From the NCBI GenBank assembly GCA_035758845.1, contig DASTVZ010000072.1, positions 30,005-94,004 of the forward strand: a stretch of 64,000 nucleotides of DNA, read 5' to 3'. Each line of letters begins with the position of its first letter. Within the stretch, counting starts at the first letter, position 1. The notes under the pieces were generated by a model. The model made no database searches, was not told the DNA's origin, and saw nothing but the letters and a program-made list of their open reading frames with translations. This document shows, piece by piece, positions 55,605 through 64,000 of this stretch. Source of the DNA: JALZOC01 sp035758845 (GTDB taxonomy: Bacteria; Acidobacteriota; Vicinamibacteria; Vicinamibacterales; 2-12-FULL-66-21). The translations under genes and the position numbers were made by a program.

Positions 55605-58600
55605 TTAGAAACTAAACCTCGCCGACATCTGGATCACCCGTGGCGGCCGCGTCGGGTTGGCGATTCCGATCGCGGTGCCGAAGTTCGGGTTGATCTGCGC
55701 GCCACTTGGGTCGAACCGCGCCGTGCGATCGACATCCTGGAACTGAACCGAGTTGAGCACGTTGTACGCCTCGAGACGGTACTGGAACGAGCGGCGGCCG
55801 CCAATCGGGAAGTTCTTGAAGATCGCAAGATTCCAGTTGTTGATGCCGGGCTTGCGGACCGCGTTGCGCGGAGCATTGCCGTAATCGCCGCGCCCCGCCG
55901 GACGTTTGAAGACGGACGTATCGAACCATCCAGTCAGCGGACTGCCGATCTGGGCCATGGGATCGCCGGTCATGACGGGACGAACGATACGGAAACCGCC
56001 GCCGAGATCGTTGCCGGTGCCGCCGTCCCCTCCGGTGAAATCAAAGTTGTCGCTGGTCGTCAGAATGACGGGAGCCCAGTCGCCACTGACGAACGCGTTC
56101 TCTCCGGAGAGCTGCCATCCATCGAGCGCGTGGTGCAAGACGGCGTTCGAGAAGTGATCCTGCGAGAGGTCCCACGAGTAGTTGATCACCAGCGAATGCC
56201 GATCGCTCTGTGCCAGTTCTGCATAGAAGAAGTCACGCGGCCGGTTGTAGGCAATCGACAGGTTGCCTGGATCCTCGTCGGCGAGCCCTCTGGCTCGCTG
56301 CAGCGTGTAAGCGCCGCCGAACTGCACGCCGTGAATGTAGCGGCGGTTCACTTGGAGCTGCAGCGCGTGGTAGTCGGACGTCGCGGAGTTACCGCGAACG
56401 CGAATGCTCTGATAGCCGGAGTACGGACGCAGGAACTCCGGCGGCAGGACCGCGGTCGGACTCGTGCTGCCTGGATCGTGTGCCGGTGGATTGAGGTCCA
56501 CGTAACGAACGCCGTCCTGGACCGCGTTCAGATCGTAGTACATCTCCATGTTGCGGCCGGCAGTTCCGGTGTAGGTCGCATCGAGCGATGTACCCCATCC
56601 GAGCTCGCGGCGCAGGCCGATCGACCAGTTGAACGAACTCGGCGTCTTGTAGGTGGTTTCAAGGGCTTCGACGTTCCCCGGACGATTTGCAGGAACGACA
56701 CCGGGCACGAACGTCGTCGACATCGTGTTGTAGAAGATGATCGGATTGAGGATGTACGGCGGGTTGCGCAGGTTGCCGGCCGACCCGCCACCGAGCCGCG
56801 CGTTGTGGAAGTGGCCCAGGCTCGAGTGGACAACGGTCCGCCCTCCGCCGGTGAGGTCCCAGCTCAACCCGACTCTTGGCTCCATCTGCGGCGGCAGCAC
56901 CTTCCGGAATCCTTTCGGAACGCCCGAATCGGTCTGCCGCACCATCCCATTTGCCTGATTGCCCGTGTTGGGGACATAGGCGCCGATGTAGATCGCATTC
57001 AGCGTCTGTCCGGTCACCGGATCCAAAGCGACGCGCGTGCCATTGACCAGCGCCGGCTGATAGAGCCGCGGCGCATTGGCCGCCTTGTATGTGGCGGGAT
57101 CGAAATTCGCGATCTGCTGATCGGGTCTCCAATACGGCGAATACATCAGGAACCGCACACCGTAATCAACTGTCAACCGCGGGTTTGCCTGCCACGTATC
57201 CTGGCCATACCATTCAGTCCACCACTGCCGATTGTGGGTGTCGCCGTAGCGGCTTGTCTCGGTGTATTGCTGGTACACACCGAGCGCCATGTTCGAGAAC
57301 GCGAAGTTCGTGTTGAGCGGGTTGCTGGCGTTGTTGTTGAACTGATACTGGCCCATCCACGTGCCGCCGCGCGCCTCGTTGTTCGTCATGAACTCGAGAT
57401 GGCCGCCGACTTTCCATGTGTGGGTGCCGCGTGTGAGCGTCAGGTTGTCGCGGACGCTTGCGAGGGTATCGAAGGCCGTTGATCCGAGCCGGCTGTCGTA
57501 CGTGAAATCCGGACTGTCGACGCCCGTCGTCGCAAGACCGAATGTCGTCGTTGGAATGACGCCGAGCTGATTCAACGCCGGGTTGAACTGCGCCAGCGTG
57601 TAGCCGACCGTGGCCTTCAGGATGTGATTGAGATCGGCGTCGGTCTTCGTGCCAAACCCCTCGGTCGCCCGCCGGAAGCCGGCGGACAGTTCGTTGACGC
57701 CAGTGCTCCCCATCACGTGGTTCCAGCCGCCATTGATGGAGCGGTCGCCGGAGACATACGAGCCATCGAAGAACCCCCATTTGGCCGGACCGGCCGTGAT
57801 TTCGGATCCGTACTGACTTGAAGAGAACGTACGGAAAGCACCCCAGATCGCGTTGTGCCCCGAAGGCCGCGCGTCCACTCGAATGAGATGATTGAACCGC
57901 GGGTTGGTCGACGTTTCCTGCCGGGTGAAGTTGTAATTCGGGCTGACACCAAGCGCATTCGGCAACGGCATCAGCTTCATCAGCGCGATCGCATTCGCGT
58001 CGAGCCGGTTCGACGGGATGACATTTCCTTGGAAACACCCCGCGCCGCCAGTCGTGACACTGCACGCGGCGGTCGAGAGAGGGTCCTTGATGTTGATCCA
58101 TCTGCCGTTCGCATCGAACGTTTGGGAAAAATCTCCCTGACGCTCGAGCGCCGTCGGCATCCGATAGAGACGAACCTGGCCGGGCCGCTGGACCTGCGGA
58201 CCTTCAAACGAATAAAAGAAAAAGAGCTTCTTGTCTCCTTTCTGCTCGTACAGCCCGGGAAGTCGGACCGGGCCGCCCAGGTTGAAACCGGGTGTGTCGA
58301 CGTGGAGCTTGGGTTTCGCGAGGCCGCTGCGATTGTTCTCCCACGGCGTGGCGTTCCAGGCATCGCGCTTGCCGTAGTAGTAGATGCTGCCTGAGTAATT
58401 CGAGGAGCCGCTCTTGCTGACGACTTGGATATTCGCGCCGCCGCTGTGACCGAACTCCGCTTTGTAGGTGTTGATCAGCACCTTCACTTCGGCGATGGCA
58501 TCGAGGTTGATCGACGAGTTCATACGGCTCGTGCCCGACAACTCGTTGCCATTCAAGCCGTCGACCGTGACCTGGTTCCAGCCTTTCCTCATGCCGCTGA

Positions 58601-59165
58601 TGTTTGGAATGGATGATCCGAAGCTGTCGCCCATTGCTTCGATGTCCGCCTCGTAATGGACGCCGGGTACCAGCCGCAGCAGGTTCACGACATCGCGTCC
58701 GCGGCTCTGAATCTGTGAGATCTGGGTTGCGGTCAGGAGCCCCGAGTAATCGCTGTTCTTCGTTTCGATCACGCTTCCTTGCGACACGACAGAAACCACT
58801 TCAGTGAGGGTGCCGATATCCAGCTTGACGTGTCCCAGATCGAGCGTGCCGCTGGCATTGAGGACGTTGCCTTTCAGCTGCATCGTGCGGAAGCCGGTAA
58901 GTTCCACCCTGACGGTATAGGATCCAGGCTCGACGGCGCGGAACGCGAACTCCCCCCGGCTGCCGGAGAGCATGGTCCGGTCGTCCGAGGTGGCTTCGTT
59001 GATTAGGGTCAGGGTGGCACCAGGCACGACCTGCCCGGTATTGTCGATAATGGTGCCGGAGATGGTCCCAGTGTTTTGGGCGGCGGCGGGCGCGGCGGCG
59101 AGCAACAGCGCCACGACGAGTACGGACAGCGACCGGCCAGGGATCGACCGAAGGGTCCAGTTCAT
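55605..59165 (-). CDS. TonB-dependent receptor, Oar-like (fucose locus, LacI-controlled)
   Basis: A large outer-membrane importer of 1186 residues. Signal peptide (SLSVLVVALLLAAAPAAA), carboxypeptidase-regulatory domain (about 28-110: GTISGTIIDNTGQVVPGATL, VEPGSYTVRVELTGF), plug (about 115-270 with VTVDGLNGNELSG) and barrel ending ARFSF. The start is ATG 59165 (GTG 59168 also possible) behind AGGAGG. Two LacI-type operators lie 68-104 bp upstream in the gap shared with the divergent lacI-like gene. The ligand is inferred to be a fucose-containing or alpha-linked oligosaccharide. Confidence 0.92.
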   Translation of the reverse strand: MNWTLRSIPGRSLSVLVVALLLAAAPAAAQNTGTISGTIIDNTGQVVPGATLTLINEATSDDRTMLSGSRGEFAFRAVEPGSYTVRVELTGFRTMQLKGNVLNASGTLDLGHVKLDIGTLTEVVSVVSQGSVIETKNSDYSGLLTATQISQIQSRGRDVVNLLRLVPGVHYEADIEAMGDSFGSSIPNISGMRKGWNQVTVDGLNGNELSGTSRMNSSINLDAIAEVKVLINTYKAEFGHSGGANIQVVSKSGSSNYSGSIYYYGKRDAWNATPWENNRSGLAKPKLHVDTPGFNLGGPVRLPGLYEQKGDKKLFFFYSFEGPQVQRPGQVRLYRMPTALERQGDFSQTFDANGRWINIKDPLSTAACSVTTGGAGCFQGNVIPSNRLDANAIALMKLMPLPNALGVSPNYNFTRQETSTNPRFNHLIRVDARPSGHNAIWGAFRTFSSSQYGSEITAGPAKWGFFDGSYVSGDRSINGGWNHVMGSTGVNELSAGFRRATEGFGTKTDADLNHILKATVGYTLAQFNPALNQLGVIPTTTFGLATTGVDSPDFTYDSRLGSTAFDTLASVRDNLTLTRGTHTWKVGGHLEFMTNNEARGGTWMGQYQFNNNASNPLNTNFAFSNMALGVYQQYTETSRYGDTHNRQWWTEWYGQDTWQANPRLTVDYGVRFLMYSPYWRPDQQIANFDPATYKAANAPRLYQPALVNGTRVALDPVTGQTLNAIYIGAYVPNTGNQANGMVRQTDSGVPKGFRKVLPPQMEPRVGLSWDLTGGGRTVVHSSLGHFHNARLGGGSAGNLRNPPYILNPIIFYNTMSTTFVPGVVPANRPGNVEALETTYKTPSSFNWSIGLRRELGWGTSLDATYTGTAGRNMEMYYDLNAVQDGVRYVDLNPPAHDPGSTSPTAVLPPEFLRPYSGYQSIRVRGNSATSDYHALQLQVNRRYIHGVQFGGAYTLQRARGLADEDPGNLSIAYNRPRDFFYAELAQSDRHSLVINYSWDLSQDHFSNAVLHHALDGWQLSGENAFVSGDWAPVILTTSDNFDFTGGDGGTGNDLGGGFRIVRPVMTGDPMAQIGSPLTGWFDTSVFKRPAGRGDYGNAPRNAVRKPGINNWNLAIFKNFPIGGRRSFQYRLEAYNVLNSVQFQDVDRTARFDPSGAQINPNFGTAIGIANPTRPPRVIQMSARFSF

Positions 59166-59232
59166 CACGCGCCTCCTCCTGACGGGCAGGGTTGACGGCT
59201 CGATGGGCGAGCGCGGCGCCTGTGATACTATG

Positions 59233-59246
59233 CTTTACCGTTAAAG
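59233..59246. promoter_or_regulatory. LacI-type operator A
   Basis: CTTTACCGTTAAAG, centred 22 bp (two helical turns) from operator B, between the divergent TonB receptor and LacI genes. Confidence 0.72.
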
Positions 59247-59253
59247 TCAACTA

Positions 59254-59269
59254 ACTTTAACGCTAAAGT
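59254..59269. promoter_or_regulatory. LacI-type operator B
   Basis: ACTTTAACGCTAAAGT, an almost perfect palindrome with the central CG typical of LacI-family sites, identical to the copy at 46400-46415. Confidence 0.75.
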
Positions 59270-59342
59270 CAAAGTCGAGGCAAAACGCCCACGGCGGCGG
59301 CAGCTGAGCGCCCGGGGCCCGGCGAGCGCCCTCGGAGTGAAA

Positions 59343-60458
59343 ATGGCATCGACGACGACAATGAAACGGATTGCTGGAGAGCTCGGCGTCTCCATCACCA
59401 CCGTTTCCAAGGTCCTCAACAATCGCGACGACATCGGCCACGCCACCCGCGCGCGGGTGCTCGCGAAAGTCGCCGAACTCGGATACCAGCCCAATGCCGT
59501 CGCCCGCAGCCTCACCTTGCGGCGCACGCACACGCTCGGCGTCGTCATTCCTGACTTGATGCACTCGTTTTTTGTCGAGATCGTCGCCGGACTCGAAACC
59601 ATCGCCAGCGCCCGCGGCTATGGTCTCCTGCTCTGCAGCTCGAATGAGGACCCGGCCAAGGAACGCGCCGAGATCGACATGCTGCGACAGCGCCAGGTCG
59701 ACGGAATCATCCTCGCCTCCGTGAATGCGTCGGGGAACACCGATCTCCTCCAGCGCCTCGGCTCGCTCGGCATCGGGCTCGTGATGATCGATCGCGACGA
59801 TCATCCCGTCGTGAAGTGCGATCGCGTGGTCACAGACGACGTCGAGGTTGGACGGCTGGCGACGTCGCACTTGATTGAGCAGGGAAGGAAGGCGATTGCA
59901 CACATTCTCGGACCGCCAATCGTGCACGCGAAGCGGCGTGCCGAGGGATTTCGCCAGGCATTGAGGGAACACAAGGTGCGGTCGCGCGCCGAATGGATCG
60001 TGCGAGGCGGTTTCATGGAAGCGGATGGCTACCGCGCGATGAAGAAACTCCTCGCGGTCAAGCCACGTGTCGATGCGGTCTTCGCCGCCAACGACCCAGC
60101 GGCGATTGGCGCGATGAAGGCAATCTGGGAGGCCGGGCTGCGTGTGCCCGAGGACATCGCCATCGTCGGTGCTGGCGACATCGCGCTCGGAGACCTCTTG
60201 CGCGTCCCCTTGTCGACGGTCAGCTGGTCGCGCGATCAGCAAGGCAAGGAAGCGGCACGGCTGTTGCTCGATCGCATCGGACCGAATCCATCACCGGAAA
60301 AATTTCAGTCAGTTGTCATTCCACCGCGACTCATCGTTCGCCTCTCGAGCGGCGGTCTGGAGTCGACCACGGATAAACACGGAACGGAAGGATGTGATGC
60401 GCCTGTTTGCGCCGGCGGCGTTGCTTGCCGGGCTGATTGCCACGCCCGTCGAGAATAA
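59343..60458 (+). CDS. LacI-family transcriptional regulator of the fucose locus
   Basis: A 371-residue repressor. N-terminal HTH and hinge helix (MKRIAGELGVSITTVSKVLN, then YQPNAVARSLTLRRT), then a periplasmic-binding-like sugar sensor (TLGVVIPDLMHSFFVEIV, DAVFAANDPAAIGAM, EDIAIVGAGDI). ATG 59343 has GGAG 5 bases upstream. Family sequence ends near LIVRLSSGG; the final about 33 residues (TTDKHGTEGCDAP and after) are read-through of a CCACGGAT word and then of the start of the next gene in another frame, so the original stop seems lost. It overlaps the GH97 gene by 62 bp. Confidence 0.92.
   Translation: MASTTTMKRIAGELGVSITTVSKVLNNRDDIGHATRARVLAKVAELGYQPNAVARSLTLRRTHTLGVVIPDLMHSFFVEIVAGLETIASARGYGLLLCSSNEDPAKERAEIDMLRQRQVDGIILASVNASGNTDLLQRLGSLGIGLVMIDRDDHPVVKCDRVVTDDVEVGRLATSHLIEQGRKAIAHILGPPIVHAKRRAEGFRQALREHKVRSRAEWIVRGGFMEADGYRAMKKLLAVKPRVDAVFAANDPAAIGAMKAIWEAGLRVPEDIAIVGAGDIALGDLLRVPLSTVSWSRDQQGKEAARLLLDRIGPNPSPEKFQSVVIPPRLIVRLSSGGLESTTDKHGTEGCDAPVCAGGVACRADCHARRE
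60366..60387. repeat. CCACGGAT word inside the lacI-like 3' end
   Basis: ACCACGGATAAACACGGAAC is translated as part of the regulator's extra C-terminus. Confidence 0.75.
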
Positions 60459-62307
60459 CGTCCCCTTCCCGATCACGATCGCCAGCCCGAACTCCGCGAT
60501 CAAATTCGATCTGAGCGTTCGATCGGAGAACCGTTTGTCCTACCGCGTCACACAGAACGGCCGTCCTGTCATCGAGCTATCGCGCGCGGGCATGATCGTC
60601 GATGGCGTCAACCTCGGCGACGGCGTGTCGCTGACTGCCGTTGAACGAACGCGTCAGGATGAGCGCTATCGAACTCGCGGGGTGCATGCTGTTGCGGTCA
60701 ACCGCTACAACGGCGCAAAGGTCGCGCTGGCGCATCAGCCCTCGGGAACTCGTTACGCCATGGAAGTCCGTACTTTCGACGATGGAGTCGCGTTCAGATA
60801 TGTCGTGCCGGCGGCAGCTGCGAACGCCGTGCGGGTGCCAGACGAAGCGAACGTATTCAATTTTCCGCCGCGCAGCACCGTCTGGTATCACGACCTCGAC
60901 GGCCATTACGAGGGCGTCCACGAGAAGAGGGACATCGAAGATGTGCGCGAAGGGGACTGGGCGGCTCCTCCAGTAACCGCGCAGCTGCCAGACGCGACGG
61001 GGTACGCCTCGGTTACCGAGGCGGGGTTGAACGAGTACGCCGGCATGGTGCTGCAAACGGACCGTCGCGGCGGATTCGCCGCACGCCTCGCGCATGCCGC
61101 GCCGGCGTCCTATCCATATCGACTGCGTTATCCGGCGCTCGATGTACGCCGGCTGGAAAACCCGGCATCAATCAAGGGAGAGATCACCACTCCGTGGCGG
61201 GTCGTTCTCGTCGGTCGCGATCTCAACGCGCTCGTCAACAACGACATCATCACCAGTCTGTCGCCGCTGCCGGATCCGTCGCTCTTTCCGCAGGGCATCG
61301 ACACCGCGTGGGTGAAGCCTGGACGCGCCGTGTGGCGGTATCTCGATGGTGGCGAGAACACGTTCGAAGGGATCAAGTCATTTTCGGAAATGGCCGGCCA
61401 GCTTGGCTTCGAATATCAAGTGGTCGAGGGACTGTGGCGCCGATGGACTGACGATCAGATCCGCGATCTCGTCGCGTACTCCAACGAACGGCGAGTCGGT
61501 CTTCTGCTGTGGGTTCACAGCCGGGACATTCAAAATCCTGAGTCGCGGCGCACGCTATTCAAGCGCCTCCACGATCTGAGGATCGCCGGCGTCAAGATTG
61601 ATTTTCTCGATCATGAGGCGAAGGAAGTCGTCGATCTCTACCAGGCGATCCTGCGCGACACGGCGGAGTTCCAGTTGCTCGTGGACTTTCACGGCGCGAA
61701 CAAACCAGCCGGCGAAGCACGGACATGGCCGAACGAGCTGACGCGCGAGGGCGTGTATGGCCTCGAGCATCGCGCGCAGACCTGGGCGCGGCACAATACG
61801 ACGATTCCCTTTACGCGATACCTGGCCGGACACGGCGACTACACGCCGGTCGTGTTTGGCGATCGCCGGAAGGAAACGTCATGGCCTCACCAGATCGCAA
61901 CCGCCGCCGTCTTCACGTCACCATTGTTGGTCTACGGCGCCAACCCGAGGAGCCTGCTCGACAACCCGGCGGTCGATCTCATCAAAGCGCTGCCCGCAAC
62001 ATGGGACGAAACCATCGTGTTGCCGGGCAGCGCCATCGGCGAACTCGCGGCATTCGCGCGGCGCAAGGGAGACGCGTGGTTTATCGCCGTATTGAATGGG
62101 CCCGAGGCGCGGACGTTACGCGTCGATCTGAAATTTCTCGCGCCCGGCAACTACAGCAGCCTGCTCGTGCGCGACGATCCGGACAATGCGGCAGCGGAGC
62201 GGATCGAACGGCTCACACTGACACGGCAGGGATCGCTGACGATCAATCTCCGCGCTGGCGGCGGATTCATTGGGCGGCTTGCACCGGGCGCGCGGCGTTC
62301 ACGGTAG
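60397..62307 (+). CDS. GH97 family glycosidase, retaining type
   Basis: An exported 636-residue alpha-glycosidase of family GH97. Signal peptide residues 1-16, an N-terminal beta-sandwich (about 20-260), the TIM barrel (about 270-540) and a C-terminal beta domain. Motifs: RYLDGGENTFEGIKSF, LLLWVHSRD, GVKIDFLDHE, LVDFHGANKP and TWPNELTREGVYGLEH. An Asp (D402, KIDF) is present where retaining GH97 alpha-galactosidases carry the nucleophile and inverting SusB-type enzymes do not, so retaining activity is inferred. Calcium-binding Glu residues are in the PNELTREG segment. ATG 60397 has GGAAGG about 6 bases upstream. Confidence 0.88.
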   Translation: MRLFAPAALLAGLIATPVENNVPFPITIASPNSAIKFDLSVRSENRLSYRVTQNGRPVIELSRAGMIVDGVNLGDGVSLTAVERTRQDERYRTRGVHAVAVNRYNGAKVALAHQPSGTRYAMEVRTFDDGVAFRYVVPAAAANAVRVPDEANVFNFPPRSTVWYHDLDGHYEGVHEKRDIEDVREGDWAAPPVTAQLPDATGYASVTEAGLNEYAGMVLQTDRRGGFAARLAHAAPASYPYRLRYPALDVRRLENPASIKGEITTPWRVVLVGRDLNALVNNDIITSLSPLPDPSLFPQGIDTAWVKPGRAVWRYLDGGENTFEGIKSFSEMAGQLGFEYQVVEGLWRRWTDDQIRDLVAYSNERRVGLLLWVHSRDIQNPESRRTLFKRLHDLRIAGVKIDFLDHEAKEVVDLYQAILRDTAEFQLLVDFHGANKPAGEARTWPNELTREGVYGLEHRAQTWARHNTTIPFTRYLAGHGDYTPVVFGDRRKETSWPHQIATAAVFTSPLLVYGANPRSLLDNPAVDLIKALPATWDETIVLPGSAIGELAAFARRKGDAWFIAVLNGPEARTLRVDLKFLAPGNYSSLLVRDDPDNAAAERIERLTLTRQGSLTINLRAGGGFIGRLAPGARRSR

Positions 62308-62313
62308 AACTGA

Positions 62314-62330
62314 ACGCACCGTCGGTGCGT
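62314..62330. terminator. hairpin between convergent GH97 and larA-like genes
   Basis: ACGCACC, GTC, GGTGCGT: a perfect 7-bp stem, 6 bases after the GH97 stop. Confidence 0.6.
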
Positions 62331-62368
62331 CTCAGCGGGACAGTGAGGGATGTTGATTGAGACTCTTT

Positions 62369-63655
62369 TCATCTGCCTTCCCGACTTACGAGATATAGAT
62401 CACGCCCCGCGTTCTCAACGACGAGCGTATCCGGGTCGTCGCGGAACGCCCGCGGATCGAACGTTTTCACATCCAGATAGCCGAGATTGACACGGCGAGT
62501 GGTCGCTTCCGGCAGGTTGGCTGCGAGTGTAATGCGGTAGCGTGGCACGACGACGCCATCGTCCCCCTTTTCCCCCGCATACGCGACGTGAGCGAGGTGG
62601 GCGGCGACACAGAGATTCGCCCGTAGTTCGTCCGAGCCTTCCACCATGTCGCGGACCCGTTCGAGCGGAGCGTAGCCGTATTTCTCGATCAGCGCGCCAT
62701 GTGTCAGCGAAATCGCGGACAGATGCGGCGCGTAGATGATCAGTTCCCCGCCCTTTTCGATGATGCCGCCAAGCTTGTAGCTCGCCTTCCCACCGACCCA
62801 GAGTTCGTCGTAGTGCTCGTCGAGGATCGCGACGACGCGTTTGTAGTAGCGTCCCGTGTAACGGACGTGCACGTGCTGGCTGATCTGGGCGGCGCGGCGC
62901 ACCGTGCCGCGGATGTCGCCGGTGAAGAGCGCTCGAGTCTTCAAGCCGCTCGCATCGCGCGTCGCAACCGTGGTGAATGCGATCACCGGCGACGGAACGA
63001 AGGCGGCCGCCGCCTCGATGAGGTGCCGCGTAGGGGTTTCGACCCGACCTATGACTCGTTCGATTGTGGCGAGCGCACCGAGCCAGTGCGTCAGGTGCGT
63101 CAGCTCCGGCCCCGCTACGCCGGGAAAGAAGTATTTCGCTCCTCCCGCGAATCCGGCGACCTCGTGCGGTACCACCGCGCCGAGCACGAGCACGTGGTCG
63201 TACTGGCCAGGGGCGAGCCGTGCGTTCAGCCGAACCTTGACCGATTCGTTCAGCAGTCCACTTGTTTCCTTTGCGATCACCTCGCTACCAATCGTGCCGA
63301 GCGTTGTCAACTCCGATTCGCGATCCCAGTGATGATCGAAAATCGTGCCGAGAAGAGGCATCGGCGCGAGACCGGCGCCGATCTTGGCACGCTTGTCGAC
63401 ATCGTTCATCGCGACATGCGTGCCCTGGGCGATGAGGACGTCGAGCGACGCGGCGCCGATACGCGCCAGCGTCTGCGAAACCAATGGAAACAGTTCCGGG
63501 GTGTTGTCGTCGCGCGTGCGATCGGATACGACCGCGAGCACACGAGAGCCGGCGCCGATCGAGCGCAACGCCTCTTCGACCATCGGCCCCATGTCGGTGA
63601 CCTTGAGATCCGCCGATGCGGCGCCCGTGCCGAGAACGCTGGTATCAACCTTCAT
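62369..63655 (-). CDS. LarA-like nickel-pincer racemase/epimerase (DUF2088)
   Basis: A 428-residue LarA-family enzyme. LarA uses a nickel-pincer cofactor bound to a Lys to racemise lactate; relatives epimerise other 2-hydroxy acids. The motifs QGTHVAMNDVD (catalytic His) and PHEVAGFAGGAKYFFPG (second His and the cofactor Lys) are intact, as is SDRTRDDNTPELF near the N-terminus. One fucose route ends in pyruvate and L-lactate, so a lactate or sugar-acid racemase fits the locus, but the true substrate is unknown. Cofactor genes larB, larC and larE are not in the window. It starts 3 bp after the MFS gene stop. Confidence 0.85.
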   Translation of the reverse strand: MKVDTSVLGTGAASADLKVTDMGPMVEEALRSIGAGSRVLAVVSDRTRDDNTPELFPLVSQTLARIGAASLDVLIAQGTHVAMNDVDKRAKIGAGLAPMPLLGTIFDHHWDRESELTTLGTIGSEVIAKETSGLLNESVKVRLNARLAPGQYDHVLVLGAVVPHEVAGFAGGAKYFFPGVAGPELTHLTHWLGALATIERVIGRVETPTRHLIEAAAAFVPSPVIAFTTVATRDASGLKTRALFTGDIRGTVRRAAQISQHVHVRYTGRYYKRVVAILDEHYDELWVGGKASYKLGGIIEKGGELIIYAPHLSAISLTHGALIEKYGYAPLERVRDMVEGSDELRANLCVAAHLAHVAYAGEKGDDGVVVPRYRITLAANLPEATTRRVNLGYLDVKTFDPRAFRDDPDTLVVENAGRDLYLVSREGR

Positions 63656-63658
63656 GTA

Positions 63659-64000
63659 TTAGCCCGCCAAATTGACGCGCTCGAGGCGCGGCGCGAAGAG
63701 ATGAATGACGCCGAGCGCGACGAGATAAATGAGCCCGGCGACGAAGAACATCGGCAGGTAAAAGCTGGGATCGCGCTGCAGCACACGGCCGGCGAACTCG
63801 GCAATCAGAATGCCGCCGATACCGCCCGCGAAGCCGCCGATCCCAACGACCGTACCGACGGCCCGGCGCGGGAACATGTCGGACGAAATGGTAAACAGAT
63901 TCGCCGACCAGGCCTGGTGGCAGGCTGTGGCCATGCCGATGAGGCCTACCGCGAGCCACGCACTTCGTGTCTGCCCTGCGATGATGACGAACGGAATCAT
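63659..64000 (-). CDS. MFS transporter, hexuronate/anion:cation symporter-like (5' end outside window)
   Basis: The last 113 residues or so of a major facilitator, running off the window end. Visible: HQAWSANLFTISSDMFPRRA and VGTVVGIGGFAGGIGG, followed by two helices. This pattern is typical of the ACS family (ExuT hexuronate and related organic-acid importers). Adjacent to the larA-like gene on the same strand, so it may import the acid that the racemase acts on. Confidence 0.8.
   Translation of the reverse strand: MIPFVIIAGQTRSAWLAVGLIGMATACHQAWSANLFTISSDMFPRRAVGTVVGIGGFAGGIGGILIAEFAGRVLQRDPSFYLPMFFVAGLIYLVALGVIHLFAPRLERVNLAG

Noticed and set aside
55392..57482. 696-codon open frame antisense to the TonB receptor
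   Set aside because: The receptor frame is intact with signal peptide, plug and barrel end; the antisense frame has no recognisable domain.

Overview
The window is GC-rich and densely coded on both strands. It carries large Oar-like TonB-dependent receptors, an ADOP-type ABC permease controlled by a PadR repressor, DUF1080 and DUF6807 proteins, a type III glutamine synthetase and many exported hydrolases. This mix points to a soil-type Acidobacteriota, probably class Vicinamibacteria. That placement is inferred from gene content only. I saw no rRNA, tRNA, CRISPR array, insertion sequence or prophage.

Bases 1-32,700 are mostly housekeeping and envelope genes: a partial TonB receptor with a LolA-like exported protein; a GTGA-coupled histidine kinase and OmpR-type regulator; a YfcE-like phosphoesterase overlapping head-to-head with an amidohydrolase; a YtcJ-like amidohydrolase; a 995-residue DUF349 protein; cyclophilins (one with two domains in tandem); an MFS exporter; PepF; two alpha/beta hydrolases; an M1 aminopeptidase; an ArsR-methyltransferase regulator (SahR-like) coupled to metH; a PQQ-like beta-propeller; an NYN-LOTUS RNase-like protein; and DNA polymerase IV.

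At 33,032-33,592 an AhpD-like peroxidase gene has an in-frame TGA exactly where the second catalytic cysteine belongs. A bacterial-type SECIS hairpin follows it, so I call it a selenoprotein. Next come a broken ADOP permease, an intact PadR-ADOP pair, glnN with palindromes upstream, and a small sugar-derivative cluster (Gfo/Idh/MocA, DUF1080, DUF6807).

Bases 42,800-64,000 form an L-fucose utilisation locus: two TonB receptors, a mutarotase, a Gfo/Idh/MocA dehydrogenase, a lactonase-type amidohydrolase, a three-gene sugar ABC transporter, L-fuconate dehydratase, a GH29 alpha-L-fucosidase, a LacI regulator, a GH97 glycosidase, a LarA-like racemase and a partial hexuronate-type MFS transporter. 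Three copies of a LacI-type operator (CTTTAMCGYTAAAG) upstream of both receptors tie the locus into one predicted regulon.

A striking layer runs across the whole window. At about fifteen gene borders there are 'word arrays', meaning short words (for example CCACGGATAAACACGGAT, GATCCCG, GCTGATTGCTGAATG) repeated in tandem and then again as reverse complements, so the RNA or DNA could fold into long imperfect hairpins. Several sit inside genes in frame: a 27-bp unit three times in the sugar ABC ATPase, a linker and N-terminus in MetH, and C-terminal tails of an amidohydrolase and the LacI regulator.
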